Shown one piece after another: positions 16,727-25,015 of a DNA stretch of 64,000 nucleotides. How positions within the stretch are numbered: position 1 is the first letter of the stretch; each line of letters begins with the position of its first letter. This DNA is from Acinetobacter wuhouensis. Lineage in GTDB: Bacteria > Pseudomonadota > Gammaproteobacteria > Pseudomonadales > Moraxellaceae. The notes under the pieces were generated by a model. It saw only the letters and a list, made by a program, of their open reading frames with translations. It was not told the origin of the DNA and ran no database searches. The stretch spans positions 496,001-560,000 of the forward strand of contig NZ_CP031716.1 of assembly GCF_001696605.3 (NCBI RefSeq). The letters are read 5' to 3'. The translations under genes and the position numbers were made by a program.

Positions 16727-17593
16727 ATGAACATGACTACTGCCAACACAGCACGTCTGCTGATTACTTGTGAAGACAAGCCCGGCATCGTGCAAGCTGT
16801 ATCGAGCTTTTTGTATCATCAAGGCGCGAACATCACTGCGCTTGATCAATACGCGACTGAAGCTCAGGGCGGGCGTTATTTCATGCGTGTTGAGTTTGAA
16901 TTGGATCATTTACAAAGTCGTCGTGAAAGTTTACTTCAAACATTTGCGACGAATGTTGCTGAACGTTATGAAATGCAGTGGCGTTTGGCTTTGGTCAGTG
17001 ATGTGAAAAAAGTCGGGATCTTGGTGTCGAAAGTTGACCATGCATTGCTTGAGCTATTGTGGCGTCATGCACGTGGTGGTTTGCCTTGCGAAATTACCAA
17101 AGTGGTTTCGAATCATCCTGATCTTAAAGAAGCCGTGGAAAATTTTGGTATTCCGTTTGAAGTTGTACCTGTAAATAAAGAAAATAAGCGTGAAGCTTAT
17201 GCCAAAATTGATGAATTGATGCAGGGCAATGATTTACTCGTGCTTGCTCGTTATATGCAAATTCTAGATGAAGAATTTGTACAAAAATGGGAAATGAAGA
17301 TTATCAATATTCATCATTCATTCTTGCCTGCATTTGTAGGTGCAAATCCATATAAACAAGCACATGAGAAAGGTGTGAAATTGATTGGTGCGACAGCGCA
17401 TTATGTGACTGCTGATCTCGATCAAGGTCCAATCATTGAGCAAGATGTGGAACGTGTAAGTCATGATTTTACAGTCGATCAATTACGTGAATTAGGTCAA
17501 GATGTAGAGCGTAATGTATTGGCAAGAGCTGTGAAATGGCACTTAGAAGATCGTATTATTGTTGATGGTAATAAAACTGTGGTATTTCAATAA
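16727..17593 (+). CDS. purU: formyltetrahydrofolate deformylase
   Basis: The protein has 288 residues. An N-terminal ACT domain (ARLLITCEDKPGIVQAVSSFLYHQGANI, about 7-80) is followed by a formyltransferase fold with NIHHSFLPAFVGANPYKQAHEKGV and GATAHYVTADLDQGPIIEQDV, which carry the catalytic Asn, His and Asp. It hydrolyses 10-formyl-THF to formate and THF, balancing one-carbon pools and supplying formate for PurT. The ATG at 16727 is chosen over a GTG at 16712 and an ATG at 16733; all are in frame. Confidence 0.95.
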   Translation: MNMTTANTARLLITCEDKPGIVQAVSSFLYHQGANITALDQYATEAQGGRYFMRVEFELDHLQSRRESLLQTFATNVAERYEMQWRLALVSDVKKVGILVSKVDHALLELLWRHARGGLPCEITKVVSNHPDLKEAVENFGIPFEVVPVNKENKREAYAKIDELMQGNDLLVLARYMQILDEEFVQKWEMKIINIHHSFLPAFVGANPYKQAHEKGVKLIGATAHYVTADLDQGPIIEQDVERVSHDFTVDQLRELGQDVERNVLARAVKWHLEDRIIVDGNKTVVFQ

Positions 17594-17617
17594 TATGTGA
17601 ATATTCATGAAATTCAG

Positions 17618-17652
17618 TTAAAAAAAAGGATGCTTTAGGCATCCTTTTTTTA
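17618..17652 (+). terminator. terminator after purU
   Basis: A run of A, the stem GGATGC/GCATCC with a short loop, then seven T, about 30 bp after the purU stop. Confidence 0.88.
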
Positions 17653-17710
17653 ATTTTTTATTTGGAAAAACGATTAAAAACAACCAAAAAAGTAGTTGCA
17701 AATGAAAACA

Positions 17711-17728
17711 CTTCTCATTTATCATTGC
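17711..17728. promoter_or_regulatory. possible Fur box upstream of tonB
   Basis: On the minus strand this reads GCAATGATAAATGAGAAG, which partly matches the repeated (A/T)ATGA(G/T)AAT pattern of Fur boxes. tonB-exbBD operons are usually iron-regulated, which raises the prior. The match is imperfect and position-weight scoring is needed. Confidence 0.35.
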
Positions 17729-17829
17729 GGTACTTTAATTGTTCTATCCGATGAGCTTCATCTATAAATTAATTTGATGATTTAAATTCAATGATTTTAG
17801 ATGGCTTAATTTTAGGTATTTAGATTCTT

Positions 17830-18666
17830 ATGAGTCAGTCTTCCACAGCACCACTTCAAACGCCACCACCGATGAAGAAAAAAGTTATCGCTGCAATTTT
17901 AGCAGTGATTGTCGGGCACACAGGTGTGTTGTGGGCTGTCAGTCATATGAAAGCTGCTGAATTACCTGAAATTAAAAAAGAACCGTTAAAAGTCAAATTT
18001 GTAAAAATTAAAGAAGATGTTCCTCCACCGCCACCACCTCCTGCTGAGCCAGTAAAGCCTAAAGTTAAACCAAAGCCAGTTGAGAAAAAGGTTGAGCCGA
18101 AACCGATTGTTAAACCGAAAATTATTGAACAGAAAAAACCTGTTGAAAATGATGATCGTGCAAGAAAGTTAGAGGAGCAACAGCGTAAAGATCTTCAAAA
18201 GCGTTTAGATGAAGAAAAACGTTTAGAAGATCAAAAGCGCCTTGATGAACAAAAACGTTTAGATGAACAAAAGCGTTTGGATCAACAGAAGCGTGAGCAA
18301 GAGGAACGTGATCGTCAAAAACGTGATCAAGAAGAACGTGAACGTGTGGCGAATCAAAATAAACCGCGTACAGTCAGTGAAGGGCAGGTTTCTTGGAGCC
18401 GTAGCCCTCGAATTGGAGCTGATCAGTTAGTTAAACTCATGTCTCCAGCAGATGGGACAAAAGTTGTAAATCTTGAAATTACCGCAGATGCAAATGGAAG
18501 TATTACCAATGTGCGTGTAATTCAATCAAGTGGCAATTCAAGTTTAGACAGTTACGTTGTAAGACAGACACAATCTGCAAAATTTAAAGCCTATAAAGAA
18601 AATGGGGTTGGTGTACCATTTAAAGTAAGACAGGATTTTGCGTTGTCTGTGTCCAAAGGTAGATGA
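17830..18666 (+). CDS. tonB: TonB energy transducer
   Basis: The protein has 278 residues. A cytoplasmic stub and KKKVIAAILAVIVGHTGVLWAV (about 16-37) give the signal anchor with its conserved SHxxxH-like His. A periplasmic proline-rich stretch follows (PPPPPPPAEPVKPKVKPKPV, about 59-78). Then comes a charged helical stretch with near-perfect six-residue repeats (KRLDEQ type, about 122-175), and last the compact C-terminal TonB domain. It couples the proton motive force, with ExbB-ExbD, to outer-membrane TonB-dependent receptors for siderophores and vitamin B12. It is first in tonB-exbB-exbD. Confidence 0.93.
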   Translation: MSQSSTAPLQTPPPMKKKVIAAILAVIVGHTGVLWAVSHMKAAELPEIKKEPLKVKFVKIKEDVPPPPPPPAEPVKPKVKPKPVEKKVEPKPIVKPKIIEQKKPVENDDRARKLEEQQRKDLQKRLDEEKRLEDQKRLDEQKRLDEQKRLDQQKREQEERDRQKRDQEERERVANQNKPRTVSEGQVSWSRSPRIGADQLVKLMSPADGTKVVNLEITADANGSITNVRVIQSSGNSSLDSYVVRQTQSAKFKAYKENGVGVPFKVRQDFALSVSKGR

Positions 18667-18689
18667 TTTTATAATTAGGAAATGTGCAT

Positions 18690-19313
18690 ATGAACTTTTC
18701 AGTTTATTGGCAACATGCTGATGCGATCAGTAAAACACTGTATTTCGTGTTATTGGCAATGTCTATTGCAACTTGGACTGTGTTCATTTTGCGTATTTTA
18801 GGCACACGCCAATTAAAACAAGTGGCGCAAGCACAACTTGCGCAAGCACTGCAATCATTAAAAGCAAAACTTGCTCCTTTGGGTTTTGATCAACGTAAAG
18901 CAGTTGCAGAACAAGCTTTGCTTCGTCAAATCAATGTGGAAAAAGCCAATGCTGAAAAAGGTGTTTCGGTTTTAGGTACGATTGCATCTCTTGCACCATT
19001 CGTTGGTTTATTCGGTACAGTGTGGGGGATTTTCCATGCACTTGTTGCAGTGGGTAAAAGTGGTCAAGCAGGTTTAGCGCAAGTGGCAACACCTGTAGGT
19101 GAAGCGCTGATCATGACAGGTCTCGGTCTTGCTGTGGCGATTCCTGCGGTACTAGCATATAACATTTGTGTGCGTTTTAACCGTACATTATCTAACGAAT
19201 TGCAAGATCAAGCACATGGCTTATTGATTGATACCATGTTGCAGCAAGATTCTTCAACTCAAAAAGTTGAAGTTGAATCAAGTAATAAAGGTTTAGTTGG
19301 AGGTCAAGCTTAA
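18690..19313 (+). CDS. exbB: ExbB, MotA/TolQ/ExbB proton channel subunit
   Basis: The protein has 207 residues from the ATG at 18690, with TAGGA 9 nt upstream. Three membrane segments lie at about 15-35, 100-125 and 145-168. The conserved loop and third-helix patterns LGTIASLAPFVGLFGTVWGIFHA and VGEALIMTGLGLAVAIPAVLAYN are visible. It forms the pentameric channel that works with ExbD and TonB. It overlaps exbD by one base (TAATG), a sign of coupled translation. Confidence 0.95.
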   Translation: MNFSVYWQHADAISKTLYFVLLAMSIATWTVFILRILGTRQLKQVAQAQLAQALQSLKAKLAPLGFDQRKAVAEQALLRQINVEKANAEKGVSVLGTIASLAPFVGLFGTVWGIFHALVAVGKSGQAGLAQVATPVGEALIMTGLGLAVAIPAVLAYNICVRFNRTLSNELQDQAHGLLIDTMLQQDSSTQKVEVESSNKGLVGGQA

Positions 19314-19717
19314 TGGCTTTTCAATTGGGAGAAGACAACGATTCTGGCATGAATGAGATGAATCTCATTCCGCTGATCGATATTATGTTGGTATTGATGA
19401 TCATCTTTTTGGTGACAGCAACCGTTGCTAACCCATCGATACCATTAACATTACCAAAAACCACTGCTGAAATTCAGACACCACCACCTGAAGCGATTAC
19501 GATTAGTATTAATCAACAAGGTGAAGTGGCTTGGAATGATCAAATCATTAGTTTAGATGAGTTATCGACTCGTTTTAATGAGGAAGGTCAAAAGCCTGTG
19601 AAGCCTGCTGTACAGCTTCGTGCAGACAAAGAGTCGCGCTATGACACGGTAGCACAAGTAATGTCACGTGCCAGTGAAGCCGGTCTAAATGATCTTGCTT
19701 TTATGAGTGATAACTAA
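19313..19717 (+). CDS. exbD: ExbD biopolymer transport protein
   Basis: The protein has 134 residues: a short cytoplasmic start, then MNEMNLIPLIDIMLVLMIIFLVTA with the conserved membrane Asp that carries protons, and a periplasmic domain. The length is normal for ExbD. GGAGG lies 9 nt before the ATG, inside exbB. It is the last gene of the tonB operon, followed by a strong terminator. Confidence 0.95.
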   Translation: MAFQLGEDNDSGMNEMNLIPLIDIMLVLMIIFLVTATVANPSIPLTLPKTTAEIQTPPPEAITISINQQGEVAWNDQIISLDELSTRFNEEGQKPVKPAVQLRADKESRYDTVAQVMSRASEAGLNDLAFMSDN

Positions 19718-19745
19718 TAATTTAATTCAGTAAATATGTCTGAAT

Positions 19746-19782
19746 AAAAAAACCTCCTAGATCATTTAGGAGGTTTTTTTGT
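19746..19782. terminator. terminator after exbD
   Basis: AAAAAACCTCCTA/TAGGAGGTTTTTTT with a 6-nt loop. It is symmetrical, so it can also end the convergent msrA transcript. Confidence 0.92.
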
Positions 19783-19800
19783 GTTTATTCATAATGAAAA

Positions 19801-20322
19801 TTAGTCTTTAAGTAAATCCTTAAACTGACTATGTAATTTTAAAAGTTTCGGCGGAATGGCAAAGTTACAGTAGCCTTGTGCAGGATTCTTCGCAAAATAG
19901 TTCTGATGATATTCTTCAGCAGGGTAGAAGGTTGGAACAGGGCTGAGTTCAGTCACGATATCTAAATTCTCAGCTTTTAGTTTTTCAATGAATTGTTCAG
20001 CTTCTAATTTTTGTTGTTCATCAAAATAGTAAATCACAGAACGGTATTGGGTTCCAATGTCATTGCCCTGACGATTCAAAGTGGTTGGATCATGAATGGC
20101 AAAGAACACTGTGAGTAATTGTTGATAATTGATTTGTTGTTCGTCAAAACTAATCAAAATGACTTCTGCATGGTTGGTATCTCCATTACAAATTGCTTCA
20201 TAAGTTGGATTAGTCGTGTGTCCGCCTGCATAGCCACTAACGACTTGTGTGACGCCTTTGAGTTGTAAAAATACAGCTTCGGTACACCAGAAACAGCCAC
20301 CGCCAAATAAAGCCTGTTGCAT
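19801..20322 (-). CDS. msrA: peptide-methionine (S)-S-oxide reductase
   Basis: The protein has 173 residues. GGGCFWC with catalytic Cys10 begins almost at the N-terminus, followed by [25 protein letters not shown] and the C-terminal [10 protein letters not shown]. It is cytoplasmic: no signal peptide. It reduces methionine-S-sulfoxide in oxidised proteins with thioredoxin as electron donor; trxC lies about 1.6 kb away. AAGGAA precedes the ATG. Confidence 0.96.
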   Translation of the reverse strand: MQQALFGGGCFWCTEAVFLQLKGVTQVVSGYAGGHTTNPTYEAICNGDTNHAEVILISFDEQQINYQQLLTVFFAIHDPTTLNRQGNDIGTQYRSVIYYFDEQQKLEAEQFIEKLKAENLDIVTELSPVPTFYPAEEYHQNYFAKNPAQGYCNFAIPPKLLKLHSQFKDLLKD

Positions 20323-20482
20323 GAAAATATTCCTTTTATTGTGCAGTTATGCAATTCATTTATAAAATAATCATAACGTGAAATTGGCGCCTTTGTCATA
20401 TCACTTTTTTAGAAAAACTATACAAGCTTAAACATGTCATTTAGGAATGATATTTCAAATGAATTGTGACTGAATTTGCGCG

Positions 20483-20540
20483 CTTAATGTAACGTGCATT
20501 AAGTCCTACGGATTCAAAGGCATTCTCTATGTGGAATGCC
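20483..20540. other. two adjacent small hairpins downstream of the TIGR01244 gene
   Basis: CTTAATG/CATTAAG at 20483-20503 and GGCATTC/GAATGCC at 20519-20540. The second could end the minus-strand gene at 20565 although its T-run is weak. No other feature is visible in the 240-bp gap. Confidence 0.4.
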
Positions 20541-20564
20541 GATGATACTAAACATTATTTAGAC

Positions 20565-20903
20565 TTATTCGTCGTCCAAAAGATCCATTTGTTTGGCAAT
20601 TTGATACAGATTGTTTGAACGGTTGCCTGTACGACAGAACATCAATACAGGTTTAGGTAGTTCATTGTAGTGATTGGCAAAAGCTCTGACATCAATTTCA
20701 GTAATTTGACCTGCAACAACAGGTTGATAGACATAGTCTAAGCCCGCAGTACGTGCAGCTTCTTCGATTTGAGCACTGGTCGGTTGTTCTGGACCACCTT
20801 CCATATCTGGACGGTTATTGATCACAGATTTGAAGCCTTTTTCAAGTACTTGTTCAATATGTTCTGGACCTATTTGACCTGCAAAGCCAACATTTTCACT
20901 CAT
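20565..20903 (-). CDS. TIGR01244/DUF442 phosphatase-like protein (Blh-like)
   Basis: The protein has 112 residues, a single domain of the tyrosine-phosphatase fold. The active-site loop is MFCRTGNRS with Cys90 and Arg95, the C-x4-R spacing seen in this family rather than the usual C-x5-R. It matches the family annotated as TIGR01244 sulfur transferase or phosphatase and the N-terminal domain of beta-lactamase hydrolase-like proteins, which is associated with sulfide metabolism elsewhere. Here no metallo-hydrolase domain or sulfide gene is adjacent. AGGAGTGAC precedes the ATG. Confidence 0.8.
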   Translation of the reverse strand: MSENVGFAGQIGPEHIEQVLEKGFKSVINNRPDMEGGPEQPTSAQIEEAARTAGLDYVYQPVVAGQITEIDVRAFANHYNELPKPVLMFCRTGNRSNNLYQIAKQMDLLDDE

Positions 20904-21028
20904 TTTGTCACTCCTATATTATTTCGGAACAGTTATGCTATATATAATAGCATTAAGCTGAAATGTGAGCTTAAACAACAAAAGATTTATAAAAGAATTA
21001 TCTCAAAAGATAACGCAATGGAGTGTGT

Positions 21029-21925
21029 ATGTACGCGTATACAGTTGAGCCACTGTATGTACCAATTGGGCAGGAAGTCATTGCTGCGGATTTTTACCGA
21101 CCCAAGAATGTCAAAAAGCCTGCTGTGATTATCATGGCACATGGTTTTGCAGCCCTAAGGCAATTCAAATTGATTCCTTTTGCGCAGAAATTTGCTCAAG
21201 CAGGTTATGCCGTTGTGCTATTCGATTACCGGTTTTGGGGTGGAAGTACAGGTTTTCCGAGAGAAATCGTTTCTTTGAAAGATCAAATGGAGGACTGGAA
21301 AACGGTGGTGAATTATGTTGCCACACAAAAGAAAATCAATACTAAAAAAATGGTCCTTTGGGGAACCTCATTAAGTGCAGGTTATGTGCTTACACTTGCT
21401 AGTGAATTAAAAAATGTCCAAGCCATTATGGTGCAGGTGCCATTTGTAGATGGTGCTGAAACCGCAAAATTATTTCCGATTCAGCAATTGCCTAAAGCAT
21501 TGAAAATATCCAGTCAGGATTATATGGGTGCAAAGGTTGGGATGCAGATCAGGACTTTGCCCGTGGTGCATCCTTTTGATTTGTCTTTTATTCCAACGAA
21601 AGACGGTTATAACGGTTATATGTCGATCGTCAACCCTGATTATTTCTGGAGTGGGGAAGTTCCAGCACGGGTATTTTTTAATTTAATCAGGTTTAGACCA
21701 ATCCAAACAGTACGTAGCATCAATATTCCAGTGCTGTTTATTGCTGCGAAAAAAGACAGTTTTATTCCGATTGAATCCAGTCGAGAAACGGCAACCAATA
21801 TTGCACCTTTTGTACAATATCATGAGTGGAATATGGCGCATTTTGATATTTATCATGGCAAATGGTTGGAAAAAGCAATTTTGACCCAATTAGAATTCTT
21901 ACATCAACATATTGGAGTGAGCTAG
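21029..21925 (+). CDS. alpha/beta hydrolase (serine-aminopeptidase-like)
   Basis: The protein has 298 residues from the ATG at 21029 with GGAG 5 nt upstream. IIMAHGFAALRQ forms the oxyanion region, GTSLSAG (about 110-116) is the nucleophile elbow, and the C-terminal AAKKDSFIP plus NMAHFDIYHG give the Asp and His. It belongs to the bacterial X-Pro-dipeptidyl-peptidase/serine-aminopeptidase group of hydrolases with a large lid. The substrate cannot be told. Its stop TAG abuts the trxC ATG with no gap, so the two are cotranscribed. Confidence 0.85.
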   Translation: MYAYTVEPLYVPIGQEVIAADFYRPKNVKKPAVIIMAHGFAALRQFKLIPFAQKFAQAGYAVVLFDYRFWGGSTGFPREIVSLKDQMEDWKTVVNYVATQKKINTKKMVLWGTSLSAGYVLTLASELKNVQAIMVQVPFVDGAETAKLFPIQQLPKALKISSQDYMGAKVGMQIRTLPVVHPFDLSFIPTKDGYNGYMSIVNPDYFWSGEVPARVFFNLIRFRPIQTVRSINIPVLFIAAKKDSFIPIESSRETATNIAPFVQYHEWNMAHFDIYHGKWLEKAILTQLEFLHQHIGVS

Positions 21926-22357
21926 ATGATTATTGTATGCCCGTCATGTGGTGCGAAAAACCGTGTACCTGAAGATAAGTTAACTGCACAACCGACTTGT
22001 GGTCAATGTCATCAAAATCTCGTGCCATTGGCGCCAATTGAACTTAATGAGCAAAATTTTAGTAACTTTGTTAGCAATAGTGACTTACCGATTATTATTG
22101 ATTTATGGGCTGACTGGTGTGGTCCTTGTAAAATGATGGCGCCACATTTTGCTGAGGTAGCAAAAACCAATCCGAATGTTGTTTTTGCAAAAATTGATAC
22201 TGAGGCGAATCCGCGTTTAAGCAGTGCTTTCAATATTCGCAGTATTCCAACCCTAGTTTTAATGAATAAAACCACGGAAGTTGCTAGAATAAGTGGTGCG
22301 CTACGTGCTAACCAATTGCAAGAATGGTTAGATCAACAATTGAATGCCCTTAAATAA
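21926..22357 (+). CDS. trxC: thioredoxin 2 (TrxC type)
   Basis: The protein has 143 residues. An N-terminal zinc ribbon CPSC (Cys5, Cys8) and CGQC (Cys25, Cys28) is followed by a thioredoxin fold with WADWCGPCKMM (Cys65, Cys68) and the cis-Pro loop RSIPTL. This is TrxC, a cytosolic disulfide reductase, often induced by peroxide in relatives. It lies between the hydrolase (0 bp) and the thioesterase (33 bp) in one likely operon. Confidence 0.95.
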   Translation: MIIVCPSCGAKNRVPEDKLTAQPTCGQCHQNLVPLAPIELNEQNFSNFVSNSDLPIIIDLWADWCGPCKMMAPHFAEVAKTNPNVVFAKIDTEANPRLSSAFNIRSIPTLVLMNKTTEVARISGALRANQLQEWLDQQLNALK

Positions 22358-22390
22358 TCGCTCATAAATTTTTATGAACTCGGAGTTATT

Positions 22391-22813
22391 GTGTCAGATT
22401 CTCATGTAAAACCGGAAGGTACACTATCTTTACAAACGATTGCTATGCCAGCAGATACAAACTGGAGTGGTGATGTTTTTGGTGGTTGGATCGTTTCACA
22501 AATGGATTTGGCAGGTGCAATTCATGCAGAGCGTTTTAGTAAGGGACGTTGTGCAACGATTTCAATTAATCAAATGACTTTTTTAGTGCCTGTAAAAGTA
22601 GGGGATGTGATTAGTTGTTATACCAAAATTTTGAAAGTCGGGAATACTTCAATTCAAATGCAAATTGAAGTTTGGGACAGCCATGACAGTTCTCGTGAAG
22701 CAAAACGTGTGACAGCAGGTGTATTTACTTTTGTTGCTGTTGATGTTACTGGGAATAAGCGTCAAATTCCTGAAGATGTGAAGCAGAAGTTTTTAAGTAC
22801 TCAAAGTGCTTAA
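22391..22813 (+). CDS. acyl-CoA thioesterase (YciA type)
   Basis: The protein has 140 residues. It is a hotdog-fold thioesterase with the YciA pattern PADTNWSGDVFGGWIVSQMDLAGAIHA (Asn and Asp of the active site) and the central strand CATISINQMTFLVPVKVGD. The GTG start has CGGAG upstream. YciA-type enzymes hydrolyse many acyl-CoAs and may tune CoA pools. It is the last gene of the hydrolase-trxC operon. A repeat element begins 19 bp after the stop. Confidence 0.88.
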   Translation: MSDSHVKPEGTLSLQTIAMPADTNWSGDVFGGWIVSQMDLAGAIHAERFSKGRCATISINQMTFLVPVKVGDVISCYTKILKVGNTSIQMQIEVWDSHDSSREAKRVTAGVFTFVAVDVTGNKRQIPEDVKQKFLSTQSA

Positions 22814-22822
22814 TTGATTTGC

Positions 22823-22830
22823 TTAAGTAA
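22823..22830 (+). repeat. putative 8-bp target duplication, left
   Basis: TTAAGTAA, one base outside the left inverted end of the element at 22832. The same 8 bases lie one base outside the right end at 23167-23174. Confidence 0.6.
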
Positions 22831-22831
22831 T

Positions 22832-23165
22832 TGATGTTACGCATTTGAAAAATAAAGTACTCATTGTTCAAATTATATTAATTCTCCTTGACGGAGTCTT
22901 ACATCAATTATTTAGATTTAGGGATTAGCCTGCGGCTCGCCTTACTTTTCTTTCGGCAAATGAGAAGCGAAGCTTCGCAAGAAAACCACCTTGCGGAGCG
23001 TTGCTCCTCACCGCAGAACTCGTCAGCTTCCGTCAAAATATTGAATATATCTCAGAAACATTTATGGTCAGAAGTAGTCTTGCCTCAGACAAATGCGGAT
23101 GACGTTATCGCGTATCCAATTTTATCGAGATGCAAAAGATGTTTTTATGTTACTGCGTAACATCA
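22832..23165 (+). mobile_element. MITE-like interspersed repeat, copy 1
   Basis: This 334-bp segment has matching inverted ends, TGATGTTACGCA (22832-22843) and TGCGTAACATCA (23154-23165), and is flanked by TTAAGTAA on both sides. It is homologous, in opposite orientation, to 58977-59279; a shared core is GGATTAGCCTGCGGCTCGCC at 22922-22941. The right end contains a second palindrome (ATGTTAC-TGC-GTAACAT). A 90-codon open frame inside it has no protein-like character, so the element is non-coding and non-autonomous. I do not know the partner transposase. Confidence 0.75.
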
Positions 23166-23177
23166 GTTAAGTAAGCT

Positions 23178-23209
23178 AAAAAATCCCAAACTGAGTTTGG
23201 GATTTTTTA
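23178..23209. terminator. bidirectional terminator
   Basis: AAAAATCCCAAAC-TGA-GTTTGGGATTTTTT just past the repeat element. It suits the minus-strand lipoprotein gene ending at 23234 as well as read-through from the trxC operon. Confidence 0.9.
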
Positions 23210-23233
23210 TTGGGAATTAAGAATAAAAAATCC

Positions 23234-23755
23234 TTAAAACATCGTGTTGGTATTTGCAGCTTGTTCAGGAACAGCTTGTTGTACATCCCAATGCTCAACA
23301 ATTTTGCCATTTTTAACTCTAAAGATATCGACAATCGCCACACCACGATCTTGTACATTTTGAGTTGAATGTACATGTAAGAATACTAAGTCACCTTCAG
23401 CGACAGCACGTTTAATGACACTTTTTGCTTCAGGATTTTCTTTAAAATGTCCTGTGAAATAGTCAACAAAAGGTGCTTTACCATCTGGAACATGTGGATT
23501 GTGCTGAATATATTGATCGCCAATATAACGATCTGCATAGGCTTTGACTTGATGCTTTTGGAAAACACCTTCGTAGAAATCGACTACAATTTTCTTATTC
23601 TGCGTCGCTTGTTGATTGGCTGAAATTGCATTAAGCGTATTGTCCGTTACTGCTGCAACAGCTTTATTGGGATTTTGACTACATGCTGTAAGCAGTAAAA
23701 GTGGGCTAAGGATTAAACCTAATCCAATGATTTTCTTTGATTGAAAGGCTGACAT
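23234..23755 (-). CDS. SnoaL/NTF2-like lipoprotein
   Basis: The ATG at 23755 is chosen because it gives a proper lipoprotein signal (KKIIGLGLILSPLLLLTAC, Cys at residue 25); the upstream extension has no ribosome site. The mature 150-residue part has the NTF2-like or SnoaL-like polyketide-cyclase pattern: KIVVDFYEGVF, YIGDQYIQHNPHVPDG, FVDYFTGHF, AVAEGDLVFLHVHS, IVDIFRVKNGKIVEHWDVQQ. Relatives of this predicted-ester-cyclase family are often secreted or envelope proteins of unknown substrate. It is monocistronic. Confidence 0.85.
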   Translation of the reverse strand: MSAFQSKKIIGLGLILSPLLLLTACSQNPNKAVAAVTDNTLNAISANQQATQNKKIVVDFYEGVFQKHQVKAYADRYIGDQYIQHNPHVPDGKAPFVDYFTGHFKENPEAKSVIKRAVAEGDLVFLHVHSTQNVQDRGVAIVDIFRVKNGKIVEHWDVQQAVPEQAANTNTMF

Positions 23756-23904
23756 GATTATTCTCAAGATGATGTTAGATTCCACACCATCTTGAAGCTT
23801 AACACTGAATGAAAATAGTGAATATTCGTCATTCATTTGCAGGGATTTAGTAATTTTTCAACTTACTTAAAAGTAAGTTTTATTTACATTTATTGGTTTT
23901 TCAG

Positions 23905-24408
23905 TTACTTGTTTTTGAGGTGTGATTTAGACACCCATGCCCAAAGCATTTCTGCTTCGATCGGTTGTTGTCCTGAATCATCCGTTACAACGACTGAAAC
24001 TAGGGTTTCACCTTTTTCTGTTTCTTGCATCAGTTTACGTTGTTCATCAGTCAGTGTCGCAACAGCGGTTAAACCACCTTTCGATGGGCGTTTAAACTGA
24101 ATTTGCATGCTTTTAATCAAAACAATACATGAGTCTGGAATATTCATTCCTGTGACAAAACCCGTTGCGGTTTCAGTGACTAATGCCATGGCACAGGCAT
24201 GCACTTGCCCAATATGGTTTTGCACATTGCGGTTGTTTTCAATTCGTACTTCTACACGAGAAGGTGTGACTTCTACATAACGAAGTTTGGCTGTGCCAAC
24301 CATAGGGACAACTCGACCAAAGGCTTTACTGAGAACAGTACTTTGGATTCCTTTCGGAAGTTTTGAAGTGGCTTTTACCAGTTTGGATAAGCGATTGGTC
24401 TGAGTCAT
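23905..24408 (-). CDS. DUF4442 hotdog-fold protein
   Basis: The protein has 167 residues. It is a hotdog thioesterase-like domain of the DUF4442 type (RNVQNHIGQVHACAMALVTETATGFVTG, the helix-strand core, and RPSKGGLTAVATLT). Such proteins are thought to act on acyl-CoA or acyl-ACP thioesters, but activity is not proven for this family. The ribosome site AGGGTGA precedes the ATG. It lies 28 bp after yajQ on the same strand and is probably cotranscribed. Confidence 0.82.
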   Translation of the reverse strand: MTQTNRLSKLVKATSKLPKGIQSTVLSKAFGRVVPMVGTAKLRYVEVTPSRVEVRIENNRNVQNHIGQVHACAMALVTETATGFVTGMNIPDSCIVLIKSMQIQFKRPSKGGLTAVATLTDEQRKLMQETEKGETLVSVVVTDDSGQQPIEAEMLWAWVSKSHLKNK

Positions 24409-24436
24409 ATGTCACCCTGTAAACATCGTTAAAGAC

Positions 24437-24925
24437 TTAGTCTTTAAAGTTATTGAATTGGAGTGGGACACCGAATTGTTGTTCTTTTAAAAATGCCATA
24501 ACTTGCTGTAAAGTATCGCGCTTTTTATCAGTTACACGAATCTTGTCACCTTGGATAGAAGATTGCACTTTGATGCCACTTTCTTTAATGGCTTTATTAA
24601 TTTTTTTTGCGGTATCTGAGTCAAGTCCATCTTTAAGTTTGATCACTTGAATGATGTTTTTCCCAGAAGCCGTCATTTTTTGTGGGTCTAAAGCTTGAAT
24701 ATCAATTTTACGTTTGAAAAAGTGATTTTCGAGCATGCTATAGACTTGCTCACATTGGAAATCGCTTTCCGTAGAAATTTTAATTTCCTTATTTTTTTCA
24801 TTAATATCAATAGAAACATCTTGTCCACGGAAGTCAAAACGAGTCGCAATCTCTTTTTGCGTGTTTTGTACCGCGTGATTTACTTCAAAAATTTCCAATT
24901 CAGATACAATATCGAAAGAAGGCAT
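24437..24925 (-). CDS. yajQ: YajQ-family nucleotide-binding protein
   Basis: The protein has 162 residues from the ATG at 24925 (MPSFDIVSELEIFEVNHAVQN), the invariant YajQ start, with AAGG upstream; the frame extension to 24988 is rejected. KEIATRFDFRG and the C-terminal VPLQFNNFKD are typical. Members bind nucleotides and some (Xanthomonas XC_3703) bind cyclic di-GMP and act in signalling. The role here is not known. Confidence 0.95.
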   Translation of the reverse strand: MPSFDIVSELEIFEVNHAVQNTQKEIATRFDFRGQDVSIDINEKNKEIKISTESDFQCEQVYSMLENHFFKRKIDIQALDPQKMTASGKNIIQVIKLKDGLDSDTAKKINKAIKESGIKVQSSIQGDKIRVTDKKRDTLQQVMAFLKEQQFGVPLQFNNFKD

Positions 24926-25015
24926 AGTTAGACCTTTGCAAATAGAAAGAATATCTGAGATGCTAGGGATGTTTTCTTCATTTGCCAAGTGTTGTTTACA
25001 TCAAAGGAGTGCGCA

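Noticed and set aside
22888..23160. 90-codon open frame on the plus strand
   Set aside because: It lies wholly inside the MITE-like repeat; the product has no protein-like conservation pattern and no ribosome site.
23837..24100. 87-codon plus-strand frame
   Set aside because: Antisense to the DUF4442 gene, with no ribosome site or recognisable domain.
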